Assembly: GCA_028282025.1 (NCBI GenBank)
Contig: JANQIT010000066.1
Span: 1-40,016, forward strand
Direction: 5' to 3'
Source of the DNA: Hwanghaeella sp.
Lineage (GTDB): Bacteria > Pseudomonadota > Alphaproteobacteria > UBA8366 > Aestuariispiraceae
Length of the DNA: 40,016 nt
The stretch's first letter is position 1. Every line of letters begins with the position of its first letter. The notes beneath the pieces were generated by a model. The model was not told where the DNA came from, made no database searches, and saw nothing but the letters and a program-made list of their open reading frames with translations. Positions 33,308 to 40,016 of the stretch are shown piece after piece. The translations under genes were made by a program, and so were the position numbers.

Positions 33308-34201
33308 ATGGCGGCCATGAGCAGCGACGACCAAAAGCCTAGCCAAAACGACGCAGACCCGGCGGCGGCGCTCGCCATGCTGGCCTGGCAGCATGCCATG
33401 GGCGTCGATGACGCCATCGCGGCCGATCCGATAGACCGTTATGAGGCCTCCGCCCGAAGGCAGGCCGCACCGCCGCCGCGCAGCCCCGAACGATCCGCTG
33501 CGCCGTCCGGCCGGACGACGACGGCGGCGGCCGCGTTGGGCGGCGGCGCGCCGAAGCCGGCTGTGGCGGAGGATGCGGTGGCGGATGCGCGTTCCATGGC
33601 GCAGTCCTGCAAAACCCTGGAGGATCTGAAGACCGCCCTGTCGGCCTTCGACGGCTGCGCGCTGAAGAAGACCGCCACAAATCTGGTCTTCGGCGACGGC
33701 AACCCCGAGGCGGACGTGATGTTCATCGGCGAAGCGCCCGGCGCGGACGAGGACCGGCAAGGGCTGCCCTTTGTCGGCGTCAGCGGCCAGATGCTGGACC
33801 GGATGCTCGGTTTCATCGGTTTGGACCGGGACAATTTTTATATCACGAACATGCTGTACTGGCGTCCGCCCGGAAATCGCACGCCAACGGACGCGGAAGT
33901 GGCGACCTGCCTGCCGTTCCTGGCGAAGCATATTCAACTGGTGTCCCCCAAGGTGCTGGTACTGGTCGGCGGGCGCTCGGCGAAAAGTCTGCTGCAGACC
34001 AGCCAGGGGATCACCAAGTTGCGGGGGCGCTGGTCCGAAGTGACGCTGGACGGTTTCGAATGGCCGATCCCCGCGCTGCCGACGCTGCATCCTGCCTATC
34101 TGCTCCGGAATTCGGCGCAAAAGCGCTATGCGTGGCGCGATGCGCTGATCCTGCGCGAACGGCTGGACGAACTTGGAATCGCCTTAAAATCAGCGGGTTG
34201 A
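33308..34201 (+). CDS. Uracil-DNA glycosylase, family-4-like, lacking two Fe-S cysteines
   Basis: DNA repair enzyme removing uracil, 297 aa. Catalytic motif is [19 protein letters not shown] (about 139-157), and the second motif is [10 protein letters not shown] near 257. Family 4 (UDGa) enzymes use four cysteines for a [4Fe-4S] cluster; here only two equivalents remain (C117 and C201), the other positions being F114 and W185, so the cluster may be absent. An 80-residue Ala/Pro-rich low-complexity N-terminus precedes the domain. The start at 33308 has no clear ribosome binding site; ATG 33317 is an alternative. It diverges from ETF-QO across 95 bases containing the palindrome AGATTAATCT (33285-33294). 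Confidence 0.88.
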   Translation: MAAMSSDDQKPSQNDADPAAALAMLAWQHAMGVDDAIAADPIDRYEASARRQAAPPPRSPERSAAPSGRTTTAAAALGGGAPKPAVAEDAVADARSMAQSCKTLEDLKTALSAFDGCALKKTATNLVFGDGNPEADVMFIGEAPGADEDRQGLPFVGVSGQMLDRMLGFIGLDRDNFYITNMLYWRPPGNRTPTDAEVATCLPFLAKHIQLVSPKVLVLVGGRSAKSLLQTSQGITKLRGRWSEVTLDGFEWPIPALPTLHPAYLLRNSAQKRYAWRDALILRERLDELGIALKSAG

Positions 34202-34377
34202 GATCGGCGTCGGCTTACGCTGGGGGTCGACCAAACCGGATTCCTTCTGTATTAACCTTTCGTGACCGACCGCTGTAAAACAAGGTCGGGAGGGGATTGA
34301 GTGGGGCCGGATTGTCGGGGTCCGGTAGCAAACGACAGTGGTTGGGGTGAAAAGCCCCTGAAATGATTGAGGTTTTA

Positions 34378-36243
34378 ATGCGGCGAGGGTTCAGCGCGAC
34401 GGCGGCTGCGGCTGTTGTGGCACTCTTTGGATTGGCTGTCGGCCCGGCGACGGCGCAGGTTGGGGCCGCCGACGCGGCGTCCTCCACGGAAACAGCGGCC
34501 CTGACGCCCGGACCGTTTGAGGTTCAGGACCCGAACGCCAACCGCGGGGCGGTTCTGCCGCAACCGCTTTCGGACGCGGACTCGGCGCTCTACAGCGACA
34601 TTTTCGCGCTGCAAAAGGACGGGCGCTGGGCGGCGGCGGACAAGAAAATCGCCCAGTTGCAGGATCGTCTGCTGATGGGGCATGTCCTGTATCAGCGGCT
34701 GATGCATCCCACGGCCTACCGCTCGAAGTACAAGGAATTGAAGGACTGGATGGCGCATTATGCGGACCATCCGGGTGCGCGGAAGATCTATGCGCTGGCC
34801 CTGAAGCGCCGGCCCAAGAACTGGCGTTATCCGCTGCAGCCGCAAAGCGCCGTGCCGCCGGAATTGGTTCAATCCTATGACGCCCCGGCGAAAAAGAAGG
34901 TGCGCATCAAGAAGGCCTATCGCAGCAAGGGGCAGCGGGCGGAAATCCGCACTGTCCAGCGCCGGGTGCGAAGCTGGGTTCAGCGCGGCAGCGTCACCAA
35001 GTCGTTGGAATATCTGAGCCAGCCGCGCTTCGTGAAACTGTTCGACGATATCAGCTATGGGGAGAGCCTTGGCGTCATCGCGCGCGGCTATTTCCGGTAT
35101 CACAAGGACGAGGACGCGGTGGCGGTGACGAACCGCGCCCTGAAGCGCGCCGGCGATCTGGCGTCCAACGCGGCCTGGTGGGGCGGCCTGGCGGCCTATC
35201 GCGCGGGCGATTACGAAACGGCGGGCCGGTTCTTCGAAACGCTGTCGAACAGTCCCGTGGCGGACCCGGACGACCGGGCGGCGGGGGCGTTCTGGGCTTC
35301 GCGCGCCTATCTGGTCGGCGGTCAGCCGCAGAAGGTCTCCGCGCTGTTGACCGACGCCGCCGAGGTTCAGACCAGTTTCTATGGGCTTCTGGCCTTGCGC
35401 GCCCTGGGATTGGAGCCGCAGTTCGACTGGGCCCTGCCGGTCATTGGCCCGGCGCAAAGCGATATTCTGCGCCGCGTTCCGGCGGCGAAACGGGCGATGG
35501 CGCTGATTCAGGCCGGTCAGCGCAGCCGCGCGGAGAGCGAGCTTCAGCGCTTCGCGCACGTGTTGCCGCCGCAGATCGTTCAGATCCTGGTGGCGATGGC
35601 CGACCGGGCCGGGCTTGCCGATCTGGCCTATCGGCTGGGGGCGACCCTGCAGCGCAAGCATGGGGTCAAGCTGGACGCGGCGATGTACCCGATCCCCGGC
35701 TATCTGCCGGACGGCGGATTCACCGTGGACCGCGCCATGGTCTATGCCTTCATCCGGCAGGAAAGCCGGTTCCGGCCCAACGCCAAGAGCCGCGCCGGCG
35801 CGCGCGGTCTGATGCAGTTGATGCCGGCCACGGCCGGGTTCGTCGCCAAGCGGCGGTTTTCAGGGGCGCAGCGCAACCTGCTGCTGGACCCGGGCCTGAA
35901 CCTGAAGCTGGGGCAGCAATATATTCACATGCTGATGCAGGACCCGAATGCGGGGGCGAACCTGTTCTATTCGGTTGCCGCCTACAACGCCGGTCCGGGG
36001 AACCTGCAGAAATGGCGTCGCAAGGTCGATTATGAAGGCGATCCGCTGCTGTTTATCGAAAGCCTGCCGTCGCGCGAAACCCGGAATTATGTCGAGCATA
36101 TTCTGACAGACCTGTGGATCTATCGCGACCGGCTGGGGCAACCGACGCCGACCAAGGATGCGTTGCTGGGCGGCAGTTGGCCGTCCTATGTCGCGCTGGA
36201 CGGTGCCGATCCGGCGCTGCGCGTCGCCGACCGGGCGAACTGA
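34378..36243 (+). CDS. Soluble lytic murein transglycosylase (Slt-type)
   Basis: Periplasmic peptidoglycan transglycosylase, 621 aa. The signal peptide starts MRRGFSATAAAAVVALFGL, cleaved near PATAQ. Residues ~30-430 are superhelical repeats rich in charged helices, as in Slt70. The C-terminal GEWL-like catalytic domain starts near 455 with catalytic E462 in FIRQESRFRPNAKSRAGARG, followed by LMQLMPATAG and VAAYNAGPGN. ATG 34378 is chosen over ATG 34363 because GAGG lies 5 bases upstream and gives a cleaner signal peptide. Confidence 0.92.
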   Translation: MRRGFSATAAAAVVALFGLAVGPATAQVGAADAASSTETAALTPGPFEVQDPNANRGAVLPQPLSDADSALYSDIFALQKDGRWAAADKKIAQLQDRLLMGHVLYQRLMHPTAYRSKYKELKDWMAHYADHPGARKIYALALKRRPKNWRYPLQPQSAVPPELVQSYDAPAKKKVRIKKAYRSKGQRAEIRTVQRRVRSWVQRGSVTKSLEYLSQPRFVKLFDDISYGESLGVIARGYFRYHKDEDAVAVTNRALKRAGDLASNAAWWGGLAAYRAGDYETAGRFFETLSNSPVADPDDRAAGAFWASRAYLVGGQPQKVSALLTDAAEVQTSFYGLLALRALGLEPQFDWALPVIGPAQSDILRRVPAAKRAMALIQAGQRSRAESELQRFAHVLPPQIVQILVAMADRAGLADLAYRLGATLQRKHGVKLDAAMYPIPGYLPDGGFTVDRAMVYAFIRQESRFRPNAKSRAGARGLMQLMPATAGFVAKRRFSGAQRNLLLDPGLNLKLGQQYIHMLMQDPNAGANLFYSVAAYNAGPGNLQKWRRKVDYEGDPLLFIESLPSRETRNYVEHILTDLWIYRDRLGQPTPTKDALLGGSWPSYVALDGADPALRVADRAN

Positions 36244-36315
36244 CACGCCAACCCGAACTTGATGGGCTGTGTCCTGCACCTTAGGTGAAGAACATCCAGC
36301 CGCCGGAGCAAGGTC

Positions 36316-36855
36316 ATGCCGATCAACGAGTCCATCCCCTTTAAACCCGTCCATATCGCGGTCCTTACCGTGTCGGACACCCGCACCTTGGATGACGACA
36401 AGTCGGGACAGACCCTGGTCGACCGATTGACCGCGGCGGGGCATGTCCTGGCCGATCGCGCTATCGTCAAGGATGACGCCGGCCTGATCGCCGCCCAACT
36501 CAACGCCTGGATCGACGATGCGGGGATCGACTGCATTCTGACCACCGGCGGCACGGGCGTCACCGGGCGGGATGTGACGCCGGAGGCATTTTCGCGCGTC
36601 TGCGAGAAGGATATCCCGGGTTTCGGCGAGCTGTTCCGGATGCTGAGTTATCAGAAGATCGGCACCTCCACGATCCAGAGCCGGGCGATGGCCGGTGTTT
36701 CCAGGGGGACTTATCTGTTCGGGCTGCCCGGCTCCACCGGCGCCTGCAAGGACGGGTGGGACGATATTCTGGCGACGCAGTTGGATATCCGCTGGCGGCC
36801 CTGCAATTTCGTCGAACTGATGCCGCGCCTGCGCGAGCATGAGGCAGCCGAATAG
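36316..36855 (+). CDS. moaB: Molybdenum cofactor biosynthesis protein MoaB
   Basis: MogA/MoaB-type molybdopterin adenylyltransferase family protein, 179 aa, acting late in molybdenum cofactor synthesis. Clear motifs are [17 protein letters not shown] near residue 12, [20 protein letters not shown] near 75, [20 protein letters not shown] near 130. GGAG lies 12 bases upstream of the ATG. It is followed by 241 bases and then a molybdoenzyme gene that needs this cofactor, and it may help supply it. Confidence 0.9.
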   Translation: MPINESIPFKPVHIAVLTVSDTRTLDDDKSGQTLVDRLTAAGHVLADRAIVKDDAGLIAAQLNAWIDDAGIDCILTTGGTGVTGRDVTPEAFSRVCEKDIPGFGELFRMLSYQKIGTSTIQSRAMAGVSRGTYLFGLPGSTGACKDGWDDILATQLDIRWRPCNFVELMPRLREHEAAE

Positions 36856-36976
36856 CCTTTTCCCACCCCGTTTACCGCGCAACCAGCCGTGGGAAATCGA
36901 TCAGTCCAGCCGCCCGCAGGCTTTTCAGGAATCTGAAGCCAAGCCTTCATAAATCGCGCTTTTCAATCCATTTTTG

Positions 36977-37017
36977 TTTTCAGGCCGATAAACCGTGCTA
37001 GATTGTAAGCGCTACCA
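36977..37017 (+). promoter_or_regulatory. Candidate promoter and LacI-type operator before the molybdoenzyme gene
   Basis: TTTTCA at 36977-36982 and TAGATT at 36999-37004 are 16 bases apart, a weak sigma-70-like pair. Directly downstream, TGTAAGCGCTACCA (37004-37017) matches the AAGCGCT core of LacI-family operators, with five of seven palindromic pairs. This is in the 241-base gap between moaB and the molybdoenzyme and implies its own control. Speculative. Confidence 0.35.
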
Positions 37018-37096
37018 TTATGGCGTGAACGGGTGACTCTCGCCCTGGACACGGTATTGTCTTGCGCCAAGCCATGAAATTATCCGGGATGTGGGA

Positions 37097-40016
37097 ATGA
37101 ACCCGTTCGAGTGGAAACGCGAAGAGGTCATGCTGTCTCCGAAGGAGGCGGATGAGGTCAAGACCACCACCTGCTACATGTGCGCCTGCCGATGCGGGAT
37201 ACGCACCTATCTGAAGGACGGGCAGGTCCGCTATATCGAAGGAAACCCCGATCACCCTGTAAACAAGGGCGTCCTGTGCGCCAAGGGCTCTGCCGGGATC
37301 ATGAACCACAATTCGCCTGCGCGGCTGCAGAAGCCGCTGCTGCGGGTTGGCGAGCGCGGCAAGGGCGAATTCAAGGAGATCGAGTGGGAGGAAGCGCTCT
37401 CGCTGGCGGTCGACTGGCTGGGGACCGTGCGCAAGACCGACCCCAAGAAGCTCGCCTTCTTCACCGGACGCGACCAGAGTCAGTCCCTGACGGGATGGTG
37501 GGCCGGTCAGTTCGGCACGCCCAATTTCGCGGCCCATGGCGGGTTTTGTTCCGTCAACATGGCCGCGGGCGGTCTCTATACGTTGGGCGGCGCATTCTGG
37601 GAATTCGGGGAACCGGACTGGGACCACACCAAATATTTCATGATGTGGGGCGTGGCGGAAGATCACGATTCCAACCCGATCAAGATCGGGTTGGGCAAGA
37701 TGAAGACCCGCGGCGACGCAAAGTTCGTCGCGGTCAATCCGGTGCGCAGCGGCTATGGCGCGATTGCCGATGAATGGATCGGCATCCGGCCCGGAACCGA
37801 CGGCCTGTTCGCCCTGTCACTGGTGCATGAGTTGCTGCGGACGGAGAATGTCGATCTGGAATTTATGGCGCGTTACACGAATGCGCCCTGGCTGGTGATC
37901 GACAATCCGGGCGGGGCCGACGACGGCCTGATCGCCCGGGACGCGGACGGCAATCCGCTGTGTTGGGACGGGGAGAAGCAGGCCCCCGTTTCCGCCCTGT
38001 CGGCGGATGCGAAGCCGGTGCTGGCGGGCCCGCGCACGCTGCCGGACGGCCGCCGGGTCGTGCCGGCTTTCGACCTTATGGCGCGCCGGTATCTGGATTC
38101 CCAATATGCGCCGGACGCGGTTGCGGAACGCACCGGGATTCCCGCGGCGACCATCAAACGGATCGCCGCCGAGCTGGCCCATGCGGCCTTCTCCCAGGAA
38201 GTCACCATCGACCAACCCTGGACCGACTGGGCGGGGCGCAAACACGACAAGATGGTCGGCCGCCCGGTTTCCATGCATGGCATGCGCGGCATCTCCGCCC
38301 ATTCGAACGGGTTCCACACCTGCCGGTCGATCCATCTCTTGCAGACCCTGCTGGGTTCCATCGACTGTCCCGGCGGCTGGCGTTACAAAGCGCCGTTCCC
38401 GAAACCGATCCCGCCCGGCCCGAAGCCGGCGGGCAAGGAAAGCAGCCCGAATACGCCGCTGGGCGGCATGCCGCTCGGCAATCCGACCGGCCCGGAAGAT
38501 CTGCTGGTCACGGAAGACGGTACGCCCAAGCGCATCGACAAGGCCTATAGCTGGGAACACCCGATGTCGGCCCATGGGCTGATGCATATGGTGATCCACA
38601 ATGCGTGGAAAAAAGACCCTTACGGCGTCGATGTGCTGTTCATGTATATGGCCAACATGGCGTGGAATTCCTCGATGAATACGCCGGGGGTTCTGCACTA
38701 TCTGACCGACAAGGATGAGGACGGGGAATACAAGATCCCGAAGGTGATCTATTCCGACGCCTATTATTCCGAAATGGTGCCCTATGCGGATCTGGTCCTG
38801 CCGGATACGACCTATCTGGAGCGCTGGGACTGTATCTCGCTGCTGGACAGGCCGATCTCCTCGGCGCATGGGCCGGGCGACGCGATCCGTCAGCCGGTCG
38901 TCGAACCCGACCGGGACGTGCGGGCCTTTCAGGAGGTGTTGATCGATCTGGGGGCGCGGCTGGGCCTGCCCGGTTTCGTGAACACGGACGGGTCGCCGAA
39001 ATATCCCGGCGGCTATCCGGACTATATCGTCAATCATCAACGGGGCGACGGCGTCGGGCCGCTGGCCGGATGGCGCGGCGAAGACGGGGAGAGCCACGGC
39101 CGCGGCGCGGTCAATCCCAATCAGTTGGAGAAGTATATCGAAAACGGCTGTTTCTGGCATGACGAACTGCCGTTGAACGCGCAATATTTCAAGCATTCCA
39201 ACAGGGATTATCTGGAATACGCCGCTAAGCTGGGCTGGATTCCGAAGGCGGAGCAGATCGTGTTGCAGATCTATTCCGAGCCGATGCAGAAATTCCGGCT
39301 GGCCGCGAAGGGGCATGGAGACGTTCAGCCGCCGGATGAGCACCGATTGCGGGTGGAGACCTATTTCGACCCCTTGCCGATCTGGTACATGCCGTTCGAG
39401 GAAGCAGCGGTCGATACGGATGAGTTTCCCATTCACGCCCTGACCCAGCGGCCGATGCAGATGTATCACTCCTGGGGATCGCAGAACGCCTGGCTGCGCC
39501 AGATCACTTCCAAGAACCGGCTCTATATCAATCCGGCGCTGGCGAAGAAGGTCGGGGTCGGCAACGACGATTGGGTGTGGGTGATCAGCCACCATGGCCG
39601 GGTCAAGGGGCAGGTCCGCCTGATGCACGGCACCAACGCGGACACGGTCTGGACCTGGAACGCGATCGGCAAGCGCAAGGGCGCCTGGAACCTGAGCCCC
39701 GGCGCTTCGGAAGCGAAAAGCGGCTTCCTGCTGAACCACGTGATTTCGGAATTGCTGCCGGCGCGGGCCGATGGTTTCCGCTACTCCAACTCCGACCCTG
39801 TCACCGGTCAGGCCGCGTGGTTCGACCTGCGGGTCAAGATCGAGAAATGCCTGCCCGAGGAAGCGGGCGAGACCGAGCCTGGATTCGAAGCGCAGCCGAA
39901 ACAGCCGGGTGCGTTCGAAACGCCGGCGGTGCTGGCCTATGGCGCGGGTTTCGCGAAGGAAGGGTCCGCATCCGGCGTCGCGCACCGCGAATGGCTGGGC
40001 AACCGCCGTGAGGTTG
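37097..40016 (+). CDS. Molybdopterin oxidoreductase, SoeA-like (sulfite dehydrogenase?), 3' end cut by window edge
   Basis: DMSO-reductase superfamily catalytic subunit; 973 codons are visible and the frame runs off the right edge. The N-terminal [4Fe-4S] motif is C26-x2-C29-x3-C33-x27-C61 (CYMCACRCG, then VLCAKG). The probable Mo ligand is C151 in AHGGFCSVNMAAGG. There is no Tat signal (starts MNPFEWKREEVM), so it should be cytoplasmic, as SoeA of SoeABC is, unlike PsrA/PhsA/FdhA, which are exported. The YSEMVPYADLVLPDTTYLER segment and total length near 970 also fit. SoeABC oxidises sulfite in the cytoplasm. Iron-sulfur and membrane subunits would be expected just past the edge. Assignment within the superfamily is uncertain. 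Confidence 0.72.
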   Translation, partial: MNPFEWKREEVMLSPKEADEVKTTTCYMCACRCGIRTYLKDGQVRYIEGNPDHPVNKGVLCAKGSAGIMNHNSPARLQKPLLRVGERGKGEFKEIEWEEALSLAVDWLGTVRKTDPKKLAFFTGRDQSQSLTGWWAGQFGTPNFAAHGGFCSVNMAAGGLYTLGGAFWEFGEPDWDHTKYFMMWGVAEDHDSNPIKIGLGKMKTRGDAKFVAVNPVRSGYGAIADEWIGIRPGTDGLFALSLVHELLRTENVDLEFMARYTNAPWLVIDNPGGADDGLIARDADGNPLCWDGEKQAPVSALSADAKPVLAGPRTLPDGRRVVPAFDLMARRYLDSQYAPDAVAERTGIPAATIKRIAAELAHAAFSQEVTIDQPWTDWAGRKHDKMVGRPVSMHGMRGISAHSNGFHTCRSIHLLQTLLGSIDCPGGWRYKAPFPKPIPPGPKPAGKESSPNTPLGGMPLGNPTGPEDLLVTEDGTPKRIDKAYSWEHPMSAHGLMHMVIHNAWKKDPYGVDVLFMYMANMAWNSSMNTPGVLHYLTDKDEDGEYKIPKVIYSDAYYSEMVPYADLVLPDTTYLERWDCISLLDRPISSAHGPGDAIRQPVVEPDRDVRAFQEVLIDLGARLGLPGFVNTDGSPKYPGGYPDYIVNHQRGDGVGPLAGWRGEDGESHGRGAVNPNQLEKYIENGCFWHDELPLNAQYFKHSNRDYLEYAAKLGWIPKAEQIVLQIYSEPMQKFRLAAKGHGDVQPPDEHRLRVETYFDPLPIWYMPFEEAAVDTDEFPIHALTQRPMQMYHSWGSQNAWLRQITSKNRLYINPALAKKVGVGNDDWVWVISHHGRVKGQVRLMHGTNADTVWTWNAIGKRKGAWNLSPGASEAKSGFLLNHVISELLPARADGFRYSNSDPVTGQAAWFDLRVKIEKCLPEEAGETEPGFEAQPKQPGAFETPAVLAYGAGFAKEGSASGVAHREWLGNRREV

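Noticed and set aside
37817..39985. Long minus-strand open frame (722 codons) opposite the molybdoenzyme
   Set aside because: Antisense shadow of an intact oxidoreductase; no domain seen; composition dominated by R, Q, G, H as expected of a shadow.
1..40016. CRISPR arrays, insertion sequences or prophage
   Set aside because: No regularly spaced repeats, transposase, integrase or phage structural genes were seen on either strand.

Overview
This window reads as high-GC alphaproteobacterial chromosome. The gene set (ETF-quinone oxidoreductase, alphaproteobacterial-type uracil-DNA glycosylase, lytic transglycosylase, MoaB, and TPR protein/ispE/tRNA-Gln) suggests a marine or soil Rhodospirillales-like bacterium. 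I see no insertion sequence, phage gene or CRISPR array. GC looked lower by eye around the 3-5 kb signalling genes than in the rest.

Layout. 1-4712 (minus): a cell-surface signalling set of FecI-type sigma factor, FecR-type anti-sigma factor and STN-domain TonB-dependent receptor, followed by an unrecognised secreted Cys-rich protein cut by the left edge. 5058-7260: a GFA-family zinc protein, divergent from a Kef-type cation/proton antiporter with an RCK domain. 7340-11898 (minus): a polyamine-type ABC importer operon (binding protein, two permeases, ATPase) ending in an MBL-fold hydrolase, with a divergent TetR regulator at 12069-12716. 12793-22183: a taurine utilisation island comprising tauA, tauB and an enlarged tauC, a MocR-type regulator tauR, a taurine:pyruvate-type aminotransferase, acetate kinase, and sulfoacetaldehyde acetyltransferase xsc. 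22381-25569 (minus): tRNA-Gln, a thioredoxin-like [2Fe-2S] ferredoxin, ispE and a TPR protein. 25815-31151 (plus): a PNPOx-family flavoprotein and an RND efflux adaptor/pump pair. 31054-33212 (minus): a DUF3565-DUF1971 fusion and ETF-QO. 33308-40016 (plus): UDG, lytic transglycosylase, MoaB, and a large cytoplasmic molybdopterin oxidoreductase resembling SoeA, cut by the right edge.

How the genes may work together. Taurine would enter through TauABC and be transaminated to sulfoacetaldehyde. Xsc would cleave that to sulfite and acetyl phosphate, and acetate kinase could recover the phosphoryl group as ATP. The SoeA-like enzyme about 15 kb away is a plausible, unproven, sink for the sulfite. 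Half-sites of the form CTGGnnCTA lie upstream of tpa, xsc and tauA, all pointing toward the gene, and probably mark a TauR regulon. Two of the strongest leads beyond this are the TauC insertion domain and the uncharacterised secreted protein translationally coupled to the TonB receptor.
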